Below are positions 27,257 to 35,506 of a stretch of 64,000 nucleotides of DNA, piece after piece. This DNA is from SZUA-309 sp965233675 (GTDB taxonomy: Bacteria; Pseudomonadota; Gammaproteobacteria; Pseudomonadales; Azotimanducaceae). Numbering within the stretch: position 1 is the stretch's first letter; the number at the start of each line of letters is the position of its first letter. The DNA lies in contig OZ247498.1 of the NCBI GenBank assembly GCA_965233675.1, positions 1,674,001 to 1,738,000 of the forward strand. Direction: 5' to 3'. Below the pieces are notes generated by a model, which saw nothing but the letters and a program-made list of their open reading frames with translations, was not told where the DNA came from and did not search any database. Both the position numbers and the translations under genes were made by a program.

Positions 27257-27951
27257 GTCTGCTCCACCGCGGCGATCATGGCCGCCGCTGCCTTCTTCTC
27301 CGCCGCTCGGCGGCTGGCACCGTTGCCACGGGTCGTCAGGTCCAGATCTTCTACCTGACAGGTCACTGTGAATGTCCGTTCATGATCAGATCCCAGAGTC
27401 GCCACCACTTCATAAACCGGAAGCGCCAGGGACCTGCCCTGCAGCAGCTCCTGGAGCCTTGTTTTCGGATCTTTGCTGGCGCCTCGCGCGCCGGCCTCGG
27501 TAAGGCGCCCGGCAAAGAGCCTGAGCACGAGCGCGCGCGCCTGATCCACGCCACCATCCAGATTCACTGCACCAATGATAGCCTCCAGGGCATCCGCGAG
27601 GATGGATGCCCGCTGCCGTCCGCCACTTTTCCGTTCCCCGGAGCCCAGACTGAGGTATTCACCCAGCCCCAGACCCAGCGCCACTGCAGCCAGGGTTTCT
27701 TTGCGCACGAGTTCTGCCCGCATGATGGTCAGTGCATCTTCTGCTACATCGGGCTGGTCATTGTAGAGAGATTCGGCAATGGCGTAGCCGAGTACGGCAT
27801 CGCCGAGAAATTCGAGCCGTTCGTTGTGCTGGCGGGAATGACTCTTGTGGGTCAGTGCGAGTTTCAGCAGGCTCGGGTCGTTGAACTGATAGTCCAGGCG
27901 GCGCTGAAGCCGCTGCAGATCCTGGTCTCTATTTGAACTGGTACTGCTCAC
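27253..27951 (-). CDS. rnc: Ribonuclease III
   Basis: Cleaves double-stranded RNA in rRNA and mRNA processing. The catalytic signature 'NERLEFLGDAVLG' lies near residue 45 and a second acidic set is in 'DALEAIIGA'; a C-terminal dsRNA-binding domain ends in 'GNGASRRAAEKKAAAAM'. The open frame could start at a TTG at 27981, but the GTG at 27951 gives 232 residues, close to the 226 of E. coli; neither has a good ribosome site. Either start overlaps the end of the upstream DUF4845 gene (by 23 or 53 bases), so translation is probably coupled to it. Confidence 0.96.
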   Translation of the reverse strand: MSSTSSNRDQDLQRLQRRLDYQFNDPSLLKLALTHKSHSRQHNERLEFLGDAVLGYAIAESLYNDQPDVAEDALTIMRAELVRKETLAAVALGLGLGEYLSLGSGERKSGGRQRASILADALEAIIGAVNLDGGVDQARALVLRLFAGRLTEAGARGASKDPKTRLQELLQGRSLALPVYEVVATLGSDHERTFTVTCQVEDLDLTTRGNGASRRAAEKKAAAAMIAAVEQT

Positions 27952-28297
27952 TGAACGACAGGACAGCGTCCACGTTGGCAACGATGTTTTCGCGCCGTTC
28001 GTAGGCTACGGACACCACAGTGCCCGTTTTCTGCCGTTCGATGGAAACGATGTCTTTCACATCGAAGTCTCTGAGACTGTTCACCTTGAACCGTTTCTTC
28101 AACGCATCGTAGATATCGGTTTTCGACATGGTGTGCACCTGTGAGGCAGGCAGTGCGTTGAATATGGATTTCATCGTCTGAAAGTCGAGGTAGTGCGGTC
28201 CCAGCTTCAGCACGAGCGTGAGCACGGCAACCAGCGCGCTCAACCCAACCAGTACACCGAGCATCGTTGCTCCGCTCTGTTTCCTTACCGTACGCAT
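27929..28297 (-). CDS. DUF4845-family membrane-anchored protein
   Basis: Small protein (122 residues) with one N-terminal hydrophobic helix after 'MRTVRKQSGATMLG' and a soluble domain containing 'LGPHYLDFQTMKSIF' and 'DVKDIVSI'. This matches the uncharacterised DUF4845 family found between lepB and rnc in Pseudomonas and relatives; the N-terminus resembles a type IV pilin-like leader. Function unknown. The ATG at 28297 follows a GGACAGGAC stretch and is preferred to an upstream ATG at 28336 with no ribosome site. Confidence 0.8.
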   Translation of the reverse strand: MRTVRKQSGATMLGVLVGLSALVAVLTLVLKLGPHYLDFQTMKSIFNALPASQVHTMSKTDIYDALKKRFKVNSLRDFDVKDIVSIERQKTGTVVSVAYERRENIVANVDAVLSFSEQYQFK

Positions 28298-28366
28298 TTT
28301 CAAGTCCTGTCCGTTCTGTGACCTGTCCATCAGCATCGTTCGCCCATTCGGACGTTTTTGTCAGTG

Positions 28367-29173
28367 CTAGAACCATCGATTCCGGGAAAATGTCGGCAAG
28401 TTGAAGCCGGGGTCTTTGTGAACCCAGATGGCAACCGCTTTTCCGACAATCTCGGACTCATGGGCAAAGCCCCAGCGGCGGCTGTCATCGCTCTTACCCC
28501 GATTGTCACCCATCATGAAGTAAGAGTCTTCCGGAACCGTCCACTCCTGCGGCTGCTCGCTGATCTGATATCGATAGATCTGATGCGGGCGGCCATCGAA
28601 GGTCTCCGTATATTCCCTGATCGGGATGAATCCGAATGGGGTACGTTCCTCAAACTGAGCAATAAACTCGTATTCGGCCCGCTCGCCATTAATGTAAAGC
28701 GCCTTGTTTTCATAGCGGATCACGTCCCCGGGTATGCCGATCACCCGCTTGATGAAGTAGCGGGGATCGTGGGGCGGGATGAAGACCATGATGTCGCCCC
28801 GTTCAGGCAGTCCCACATCAAATACCTTGGTGCCGATGACCGGCAGCCGGACTCCGTAGGCATATTTATTGACTAGAACGAAGTCGCCCACCGCCAGGGT
28901 CGGTACCATGGACTCCGAAGGAATCTGATAGGGCTCGGCCAGGAAGCTGCGCAGCACGAGGACCAGGACCAGCACAGGAAAGAACGAGCGGGCATATTCC
29001 ACGACGACGGGTTCCCGAACCGCTTCGCTGACCGCTGTTTCGGTGCTGCCACTGGCCGTGAGTGCCTCGGCGGCAGACAACCGGCGCGGCTTCAGGAGCC
29101 ACGCATCAACCGCCCAGATACCGCCGGTGATCAGCACCGCCCAGCTCAGGACAAGAGGCATGTCGACGTCCAC
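28367..29173 (-). CDS. lepB: Signal peptidase I
   Basis: Removes Sec signal peptides at the periplasmic face of the inner membrane. The Ser/Lys dyad is Ser88 in 'PSESMVPTL' and Lys142 in 'RYFIKRVIGIPGD'; 'MGDNRGKSDDSRRWG' is the third family box. Two hydrophobic helices (about 5-25 and 62-80) anchor it. 268 residues is a normal gammaproteobacterial length. It follows lepA by 29 bases, an almost universal pairing. Confidence 0.97.
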   Translation of the reverse strand: MDVDMPLVLSWAVLITGGIWAVDAWLLKPRRLSAAEALTASGSTETAVSEAVREPVVVEYARSFFPVLVLVLVLRSFLAEPYQIPSESMVPTLAVGDFVLVNKYAYGVRLPVIGTKVFDVGLPERGDIMVFIPPHDPRYFIKRVIGIPGDVIRYENKALYINGERAEYEFIAQFEERTPFGFIPIREYTETFDGRPHQIYRYQISEQPQEWTVPEDSYFMMGDNRGKSDDSRRWGFAHESEIVGKAVAIWVHKDPGFNLPTFSRNRWF

Positions 29174-29202
29174 TGCTACTCCTTATCGAATACGCGAGGT
29201 AT

Positions 29203-30996
29203 TCAACGCTCCACTTTCAACGCGGCAAGGAAGGCTTCCTGGGGAATCTCCACCTTACCCACCTGCTTCATTCGCTTCTTACCCGCTTTCTGCTTCTCAA
29301 GCAGCTTCTTCTTGCGGGTGACATCACCGCCGTAGCACTTCGCCGTCACGTTCTTGCGCAAAGCCTTGACCGTCTGTCGGGCGATGATCTGGCCGCCGAT
29401 GGCGGCCTGGATCGCGACGTCGAACATCTGCCGGGGAATCAGTTCCTTCATTTTTTCGGCCAGCAGGCGACCTCTGGACTGCGCCTGGTCCCGGTGCACG
29501 ATCATCGCCAGCGCATCGACCCGTTCGCCATTGATGAGGATATCCAGTTTGACCAGATTTGCCGGTTCGAAGCGGGTGAAATTGTAGTCCAGAGAGGCAA
29601 AGCCCCGGCTGACAGATTTGAGCCGGTCGAAGAAGTCCATGACCACTTCGTTCATCGGCATCTCCCAGTGCATGGAAACCTGGCCGGATGAATACTGCAT
29701 ATTCTTCTGTACGCCACGACGCTCAACACAGAGGCTCATCACGTTACCCACATAGTCCTGGGGAACGAGAATACTGACTTCGGCAATGGGCTCGCGCATC
29801 TCGGAAAAATCCGGCGGCAGCCGGGAAGGATTGTCCACCTGCAGCACGGTGCCGTCTCCGGCAACCACCTCGTAGACCACCGTTGGCGCAGAGGTGATCA
29901 GATCGAGGTCGTACTCCCGCTCCAGCCGCTCCTGGATGATTTCCATGTGCAGCATGCCGAGGAACCCGCAGCGGAAACCGAATCCCAATGCATCGGAGGA
30001 TTCGGGCTCATAGAACAACGACGCATCATTCAGGGTGAGTTTTTCCAGCGCCTCACGGAAACTTTCGAAGTCTTCAGAGTTGACGGGGAACAATCCGGCG
30101 AAAACCTGGGGTTTCACCCGGGCAAATCCGGGCAACGCCGCCACATCAGGCGATTTGGCCAGCACGATGGTATCCCCCACCGGCGCACCGTGGATGTCCT
30201 TGATTCCGGCCACCACATAGCCCACTTCACCGGCAAGAAGCGCATCCTGCCGGGTACGCTTCGGCGTGAAGCAGCCTACCTCGTCCACCACCTGGGTTTT
30301 GCCCAGGGACTTGATCAGAATCTTGTCCCCTTTTGCGATTGCACCATCCACCACCCGAACCAGCGAGACGATGCCCAGGTAGTTATCGAACCAGGAATCG
30401 ATGATCAGCGCCTGGAGGGGCGCTTCCCGGTCGGCTTCCGGCGCCGGAACATCGCGGACCAGCCGCTCCAGCAGATCGGGCACCCCTTCTCCGGTCTTGG
30501 CACTGATGCTGATCACATCAGATGTGTCCAGGCCGATGATGTCTTCGATCTCCGCCGCCACTTTTTCCGGTTCTGCCTGGGGCAGATCGATCTTGTTCAG
30601 CACAGGCAGGACTTCGAGCCCCTGCTCGATCGCCGTATAACAGTTGGCCACAGACTGTGCTTCCACACCCTGGGCGGCGTCCACTACCAGCAGCGCGCCT
30701 TCGCAGGCGGCCAGTGACCGGGACACCTCATAACTGAAATCCACGTGTCCCGGCGTATCGATGAAATTCAGCTGATAGGTTTCGCCATCGGCGGCGACGT
30801 ATTCCAGGGTGACACTCTGGGCTTTGATGGTAATGCCCCGCTCCCGCTCCAGATCCATGGAGTCGAGCACCTGGGCTTCCATCTCCCGCTCGGTCAGACC
30901 ACCACAGAGTTGTATCAGCCGATCGGCCAGGGTCGACTTGCCGTGATCGATGTGGGCGATGATGGAAAAGTTTCTGATTCGTTCCGGTGCAGGCAC
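29203..30996 (-). CDS. lepA: Elongation factor 4 (LepA), back-translocating GTPase
   Basis: EF-G-like GTPase acting on stalled or mis-translocated ribosomes and in 30S biogenesis. 'NFSIIAHIDHGKSTLADR' (G1), 'DTPGHVDFSYEVSR' (G3) and 'NKIDLPQ' (G4) are present, and the LepA-specific C-terminal domain ends in 'AFLAALKVER'. 597 residues is exactly typical. The GTG start gives an N-terminus a few residues longer than E. coli. A 130-base gap carrying tandem repeats separates it from mucD upstream. Confidence 0.98.
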   Translation of the reverse strand: MPAPERIRNFSIIAHIDHGKSTLADRLIQLCGGLTEREMEAQVLDSMDLERERGITIKAQSVTLEYVAADGETYQLNFIDTPGHVDFSYEVSRSLAACEGALLVVDAAQGVEAQSVANCYTAIEQGLEVLPVLNKIDLPQAEPEKVAAEIEDIIGLDTSDVISISAKTGEGVPDLLERLVRDVPAPEADREAPLQALIIDSWFDNYLGIVSLVRVVDGAIAKGDKILIKSLGKTQVVDEVGCFTPKRTRQDALLAGEVGYVVAGIKDIHGAPVGDTIVLAKSPDVAALPGFARVKPQVFAGLFPVNSEDFESFREALEKLTLNDASLFYEPESSDALGFGFRCGFLGMLHMEIIQERLEREYDLDLITSAPTVVYEVVAGDGTVLQVDNPSRLPPDFSEMREPIAEVSILVPQDYVGNVMSLCVERRGVQKNMQYSSGQVSMHWEMPMNEVVMDFFDRLKSVSRGFASLDYNFTRFEPANLVKLDILINGERVDALAMIVHRDQAQSRGRLLAEKMKELIPRQMFDVAIQAAIGGQIIARQTVKALRKNVTAKCYGGDVTRKKKLLEKQKAGKKRMKQVGKVEIPQEAFLAALKVER

Positions 30997-31045
30997 GAGG
31001 GGTTTGTCAGTGGGGGGACGGCGCGCGAGTTTAGCCTATCCAGCC

Positions 31046-31110
31046 CGTCCCGGCGAGGGCCGGGACGCACACGGCGAGGGCCGGGACGCACACGGACGAG
31101 GGCCGGGACG
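31046..31110. repeat. 21-bp tandem repeat with hairpin potential between mucD and lepA
   Basis: Two identical 21-bp units (GGCGAGGGCCGGGACGCACAC at 31052-31072 and 31073-31093, described by their first and last bases) are followed by a third partial unit with one inserted A (31094-31110). The first unit also pairs with the preceding CGTCCCGGC (31046-31054) to form a perfect 9-bp stem with 31059-31067. It lies just after the mucD stop. It could act as a transcript-end or processing hairpin; there is no T-tract. Confidence 0.75.
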
Positions 31111-31126
31111 AGCTGCTCAATTCCGA

Positions 31127-32530
31127 CTAATCGGGTACGCGAAGCGCAAGGAACAGCGGACTCTGGCCGCGTATGACCAGAACGGCCACCGATCTGCCCG
31201 GTTCCAGATCATCGGCGATTTCGGCGAAACTCGCCGTATCGGTCACCGCCTGATTGTCGAGCTTGGTGATGATGTCGCCGGGCCTGAGGCCACTTTCGGC
31301 CGCGCTGCCCACCGCATCGGTCACCCGCACGCCCCCGCTGATGCTGAGACGCTCGAGTACCGGATCCGGCACCGGTTCCACCGTCAGACCCAGGCGCGGC
31401 AAGCCGCTTTCACTGCCGTTGATGGTTCCCACCACCGGCTCCCCTCGGTCCGGCGCCTCACCGATGGTGAGCGTGATCTCCTGTTCTTTGCCCTCACGGA
31501 TGACGGACACCCGGGCCTCGCTGCCGGCGCGGATCCGGCCGACGAAATGAGGCAGCTCGGACGAGAAGTCGATCTCATGGCCTTTGATGGCGGTAATGAT
31601 GTCCTGTTCCAGGATACCGCCGGCTTCGGCCGGACTGCCTTCGAGCACCCGGGAAATGAGCGCCCCTCGTGGCCGGTCCAGTCCAAGGGCTTCTGCCAGA
31701 TTTTTGTCCACGTCCTGAATCATGACGCCCAGCCAGCCCCGGGAAACCTTCCCGGATTCCTTCAACTGCGCCACCACTTCCATCGCAACGTTGATGGGTA
31801 TCGCAAAGGAGACGCCCATGAAACCACCCGAGTTGGAGTAGATCTGCGAGTTGATGCCGATCACCTCACCATCGAGATTGAACAGCGGGCCACCGGAGTT
31901 CCCCGGATTGATCGCCACGTCCGTCTGCAGATAGGGCACGTAGTTCTCATTCAGCTCAGTCGGCAGAGAGCGGCCTTTTGCACTGACGATCCCGGCGGTC
32001 ACCGAATAGTCGAAACCGAATGGCGAGCCGATGGCCAGCACCCACTCACCGACTTTGAGGTCATCCGAATCGCCGAGGGTTACCCGGGTCAGATCGTCTT
32101 CGTCCACTTTCAGCACGGCCAGGTCAGACCGGGGGTCAGCGCCAACGAGTTCCGCGTTCATTTCGCGCCGGTCCGAGAAGCGCACGAGAATTTCATCGGC
32201 GCCTTCCACCACGTGATTGTTGGTCAGGATATATCCATCGTCGAGCACGAAACCGGAACCCAGTGAACGGGGGCGCCGGTAGTTTCCATCCCCGCCCTGA
32301 TCCGGCGGGAAAAAGCGCCGGAAAAACTCGTCCAGTTCCTCATTACGACTGCGCGGTCTGTCGGCACTGCGCTCCTCCGGCCGTCGGACGGTGCTGATGT
32401 TCACCACCGCTGCCGCATTCGCTTCCACGAGCCGGGTAAAGTCCGGCAGATCCCGGGCCTGTGCGGTGGAGGCGCCCAGCGCCATCATCACGGCAATAAC
32501 CCCGGCCAACATTGGAAAAGCTCTTTTCAT
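31127..32530 (-). CDS. mucD: Periplasmic Do-family serine protease (MucD/DegP-like)
   Basis: Periplasmic protease/chaperone for misfolded envelope proteins; in Pseudomonas MucD restrains sigma-E (AlgU) activity. A signal peptide of about 26 residues ends 'STAQA'. The catalytic triad is His106 ('TNNHVV'), Asp136 ('RSDLAVL') and Ser212 ('GNSGGPL'); two PDZ domains follow ('GGILEQDIITAIKG', 'ESGLRPGDIITKLDN'). The ATG at 32530 is chosen over an in-frame ATG 24 bases upstream because it starts the signal peptide, follows an AGGT site and leaves 13 bases after rseC. Confidence 0.95.
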   Translation of the reverse strand: MKRAFPMLAGVIAVMMALGASTAQARDLPDFTRLVEANAAAVVNISTVRRPEERSADRPRSRNEELDEFFRRFFPPDQGGDGNYRRPRSLGSGFVLDDGYILTNNHVVEGADEILVRFSDRREMNAELVGADPRSDLAVLKVDEDDLTRVTLGDSDDLKVGEWVLAIGSPFGFDYSVTAGIVSAKGRSLPTELNENYVPYLQTDVAINPGNSGGPLFNLDGEVIGINSQIYSNSGGFMGVSFAIPINVAMEVVAQLKESGKVSRGWLGVMIQDVDKNLAEALGLDRPRGALISRVLEGSPAEAGGILEQDIITAIKGHEIDFSSELPHFVGRIRAGSEARVSVIREGKEQEITLTIGEAPDRGEPVVGTINGSESGLPRLGLTVEPVPDPVLERLSISGGVRVTDAVGSAAESGLRPGDIITKLDNQAVTDTASFAEIADDLEPGRSVAVLVIRGQSPLFLALRVPD

Positions 32531-32543
32531 ACTACTACCTGAT

Positions 32544-33011
32544 TTAGGGACCATAACTCGGTTCGAGTGGCGTCACCGGCGTGTTTCCCGGGCCAGCCGA
32601 AGCCACGCGCACCTGGTTGAGCGCCAGCGTCCGGCCAATCCGTCTTCCCAGCCAGCCGCCCAGCGCCAGAGCGCCCACCATACCGCACCCGAACAGCACC
32701 GGGCCAAACGCCGTCGCGGCAGCCCACCGTTCCGGATAGATCGCCAGCACTACGCCGGCCAGCACGAGCCAGAACAGGGGCGGCCCAAATACAGCCAGAC
32801 TTGCGCGGGTGAGTGACCGGACGGGCAGCGACAATTGCACACGATCTCCCGGCACGAGGTCGGACGCCGACAGCTGTATGTGTCGTGCAGTCTGTCGTGC
32901 GCCACAACCTGCCTGGCTGCAACCGCCGCATGGTACGCCGAGATCGACAGTTGCGCATCCACCGGTGACCTCGCGAACCACGCCGGGGCGAGACAGCAGG
33001 CGCCCGCTCAT
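32544..33011 (-). CDS. rseC: RseC/MucC family regulator of sigma-E activity
   Basis: Inner-membrane protein of the sigma-E operon, also related to a SoxR-reducing component. A cytoplasmic N-terminal domain carries a cysteine cluster (Cys28, Cys31, Cys36 in 'PCGGCSQAGCG'), then two membrane helices at about 70-91 and 98-121 and a short tail. 155 residues fits the family. It overlaps rseB at ATGA and precedes mucD by 13 bases, the Pseudomonas mucABCD order. Its biochemical role remains uncertain even in model organisms. Confidence 0.88.
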   Translation of the reverse strand: MSGRLLSRPGVVREVTGGCATVDLGVPCGGCSQAGCGARQTARHIQLSASDLVPGDRVQLSLPVRSLTRASLAVFGPPLFWLVLAGVVLAIYPERWAAATAFGPVLFGCGMVGALALGGWLGRRIGRTLALNQVRVASAGPGNTPVTPLEPSYGP

Positions 33012-33985
33012 TGGTACCGGATGGCCCGGGCGATGCGCTCGGCAGTGTTGGTGGGCAATTCGCCAACCAGCGTGATCAGGTGGGGGTTATCCTCCGGACC
33101 TTCGGTGAGGTGTGTGACCGCCACCGTGGCGCCGTTCCTGGACACCATATCCGCTGCGCCGGCCGGCGGCATATCCTCGATGAACACCGAAAACGCAGCC
33201 AGTCCGTCGGAGTACATCATGGTGTTGATCAACTTGTCTTCGCCCATCGTCCGCCGGTTGTGCGCACTGGACAGCGTGAAACCATCCGGCAGCCAGCCTG
33301 CCTGCCAGCGACTCTCCTCGATCACCGGGACAGAGGGCTGGGAATCCAGGGTGAAATTGCTCACTTTTGCCTGCTCACGCGCCGCCGACGGCTGCAGGGC
33401 ATCAGGATCCACATCCCCGCCGATCACGATGGAGCTGAACTGAAATATTTCCAGCGGATTGCCTTCCGCATCGATCAGCTCCGACTTCAGCAGCAACCGG
33501 GTTTCCGCATCCAGCCAGAGCCGATAGCCGAACCGGTCGTTGTCACGAGGCAGGACAGCCAGACGCACGGCAGCGCGATCCGCCACCCGGTCTTCACCGA
33601 AAAAACGCAGCCCGTAATAGTTGGAAATACTGTCGTAACGACGCACGAAGGAACGGGCAAACGGACCTGAAGGGACACTCGCTTCCAGCCGCAACAGGTC
33701 ATCACCAGGCATCAGAATGCAGACCACTTCCTCGCCACGACGGACGATTTCTCTCGGTGCGCCATTCTGGTGCAGCAGCCGTTCATGCTGGACGCCGTCG
33801 ATCACCATGTGAACGATGCGCAGAGTAGCCAGCTCCGAGCCACTGAAGAAAGTGAACACACCGTCATAGCTGACCGTGTTGAACGCTTCGTTCATTTGCG
33901 CGAGCCAGGTTCTCGGTTCGCCTTCCGCCGCCAGCGACGGTGTGGAGATCAGCAGGAACAGAACTAGCAGAGCCCGCATCGTCAA
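33008..33985 (-). CDS. rseB: Sigma-E factor regulatory protein RseB (MucB)
   Basis: Periplasmic lipid/LPS sensor that protects the anti-sigma factor RseA from DegS-type cleavage. The signal peptide ends near residue 19-20 ('LISTPSLAA'). The N-terminal LolA-like domain ('NTVSYDGVFTFFSGSELAT') and C-terminal domain ('GWLPDGFTLSSA') match MucB/RseB. 325 residues is typical. It overlaps both neighbours by 4 bases (ATGA), so anti-sigma and protector are made in step. Confidence 0.94.
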   Translation of the reverse strand: MTMRALLVLFLLISTPSLAAEGEPRTWLAQMNEAFNTVSYDGVFTFFSGSELATLRIVHMVIDGVQHERLLHQNGAPREIVRRGEEVVCILMPGDDLLRLEASVPSGPFARSFVRRYDSISNYYGLRFFGEDRVADRAAVRLAVLPRDNDRFGYRLWLDAETRLLLKSELIDAEGNPLEIFQFSSIVIGGDVDPDALQPSAAREQAKVSNFTLDSQPSVPVIEESRWQAGWLPDGFTLSSAHNRRTMGEDKLINTMMYSDGLAAFSVFIEDMPPAGAADMVSRNGATVAVTHLTEGPEDNPHLITLVGELPTNTAERIARAIRYQ

Positions 33986-34560
33986 TCCCGCTCGTAGGCG
34001 ACCATTCTGGCAAAGCCGAGACCAGGGCGATCCATCCCGATCTGCTGATAATGACGGACCATGTAGGCATCGGTACGCATCTGATCCAGATCCGTTATCT
34101 CGCGGGACAGTGCAACCGTCTCGTACAGCGACTGCTGTTCGGCAGGCAGCGGCTCGGCCACGTCAGCCACGACGGGCGCAGGCGTCGCCGGCCCTGTGCC
34201 CGAGTAGCCGATGAATCCGACGACCACGGTCAGGGCCACCGTTGCGGCAACCGCAAACGGCAACCATCGCCGCCGGGGTGACGCGGTTATCGGCGGTTCG
34301 CCCGTCACGATCTCGAGATTGCCATCCTGAGCCGGTGCCGCATCCGGATCCGCCTGGAGTTCTGCCCAGACCCGCTCCCGCATGGCCAGACTCACACTCG
34401 CGCGTTCGCCTCTCAGGGCGGCACCGATCACATGGTATCGCTCCCAGCTGCCGGCGAGTACGTCATCCCGATGCATCTCATCGAGAACCCGCCGCAATTC
34501 GAACTCGTCCGCTTCGCCGTCGATGACGGCCGACAATGATTCCTTCAGCTTTTCAGACAT
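33982..34560 (-). CDS. rseA: Anti-sigma-E factor RseA (MucA)
   Basis: Single-pass membrane anti-sigma factor. The N-terminal domain 'ESLSAVIDGEADEFELRRVL' binds sigma-E in the cytoplasm; a membrane helix spans about residues 99-120; the periplasmic part is the RseB target and protease substrate. The ATG at 34560 begins the conserved 'MSEKLKESLS'; a GTG at 34602 would add 14 non-conserved residues. Regulated intramembrane proteolysis is known for the family. A gap of about 165 bases with 13-bp tandem repeats separates it from rpoE, wider than usual for this pair. Confidence 0.93.
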   Translation of the reverse strand: MSEKLKESLSAVIDGEADEFELRRVLDEMHRDDVLAGSWERYHVIGAALRGERASVSLAMRERVWAELQADPDAAPAQDGNLEIVTGEPPITASPRRRWLPFAVAATVALTVVVGFIGYSGTGPATPAPVVADVAEPLPAEQQSLYETVALSREITDLDQMRTDAYMVRHYQQIGMDRPGLGFARMVAYERD

Positions 34561-34647
34561 GGTTATCTGGTTCTCATCTGTTCGTTTGTCTGTTTCATTC
34601 ACTTATCAGTCACCATTTATCAGCAACCACTTTTCGTCCGCTCTTTT

Positions 34648-34686
34648 CACCCGCCTTTTTCACCCGCCTTTTTCACCCGCCTTTTT
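34648..34686. repeat. Three 13-bp tandem repeats between rpoE and rseA
   Basis: Three perfect consecutive copies of CACCCGCCTTTTT (plus strand), flanked by degenerate copies on both sides. In the transcript each unit reads AAAAAGGCGGGTG, a purine-rich string resembling a ribosome-binding site. They sit in the untranslated gap between the sigma factor and its antagonist, about 90 bases before the rseA start. Confidence 0.85.
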
Positions 34687-34725
34687 TACCCGCTACCTGT
34701 CACCCACCTATCCATTGCGCCTGCT

Positions 34726-35373
34726 TCAGGCGTTTCCGGCCTCCCGCCGGGTGATCAGCGGGGCGATGTGCTGATCGATGCTCTCCCTGGCCCGGAAGAT
34801 TCTCGATCGCACGGTGCCTACCGGGCAGTCCATGATCTCAGCTATCTGCTCGTAGCTTAGACCGTCGAATTCTCTCAGAGTTACCGCCGATCTCAGATCG
34901 TCGGGCAAGCTGCCGATGGCTTCATCGATGGCCTGGGAAAGCTCATCCCGGGACAGTGCGGATTCCGGACTCTCGCCTTCCCGGAGCAGGTCCGCCCCGT
35001 CCATGAACTGAGCGTCTTCCACATCCACGTCAGTACCCGGCGGTCGACGACTCCGCGCCACCAGGTGGTTTTTGGCCGTGTTGATGGCGATCCGATACAG
35101 CCAGGTGTAGAAGGCGCTGTCACCGCGAAACCGGGGCAGCGCCCGGAAGGCCTTGATGAAGGCCTCCTGAGTAACGTCCTCCACATCCTGGGGATCCCGG
35201 AGGTAACGGCCAACCAGATTCAGAATCTTGTGCTGATAACGCGAGAACAGCAGATCGAACGCCCGCCGGTCTCCCTTCTGGACGCGCCTGACAAGTTCTT
35301 TGTCTGTATCTTTGGCCAAGCGTGGGCGCTCTGGTGGCTCAAACGGATGGATATTCTGACGGCTGTCAGGCAT
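34726..35373 (-). CDS. rpoE: RNA polymerase sigma factor RpoE (AlgU, ECF family)
   Basis: Envelope-stress extracytoplasmic-function sigma factor. Region 2 is 'DVTQEAFIKAFRALPRFRG' and 'FYTWLYRIAINTAKN'; region 4 is 'FDGLSYEQIAEIMDCPVGT' then 'VRSRIFRARESID'. The 215 residues include an N-terminal extension of about 22 before the conserved 'LVRRVQKGD', so an internal TTG at about 35319 could be the real start. A candidate autoregulatory promoter lies upstream (AAACTT near 35439 with GTCCTG near 35419), but its spacing is marginal. Divergent from nadB, as in Pseudomonas and E. coli. Confidence 0.96.
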   Translation of the reverse strand: MPDSRQNIHPFEPPERPRLAKDTDKELVRRVQKGDRRAFDLLFSRYQHKILNLVGRYLRDPQDVEDVTQEAFIKAFRALPRFRGDSAFYTWLYRIAINTAKNHLVARSRRPPGTDVDVEDAQFMDGADLLREGESPESALSRDELSQAIDEAIGSLPDDLRSAVTLREFDGLSYEQIAEIMDCPVGTVRSRIFRARESIDQHIAPLITRREAGNA

Positions 35374-35418
35374 TTATACTATCGGAACCTCTGATTGACG
35401 CCGGAAGGGCGCGGGCTA

Positions 35419-35445
35419 CAGGACTTCTGATGCGCCTGAAGTTTG
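35419..35445 (-). promoter_or_regulatory. Weak candidate sigma-E promoter upstream of rpoE
   Basis: On the minus strand CAAACTT (35439-35445) resembles the sigma-E -35 element GGAACTT, and GTCCTG (35419-35424) resembles the -10 element GTCTGA, with a 14-base gap between the two boxes. Autoregulation is usual for rpoE. The match is partial, so this is a suggestion only. Confidence 0.25.
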
Positions 35446-35506
35446 ACCCCGAACAGCGAAGATGTTCCGCTACGGGTGAAATTTATGTGCAGACAGGCCT
35501 GAGACA

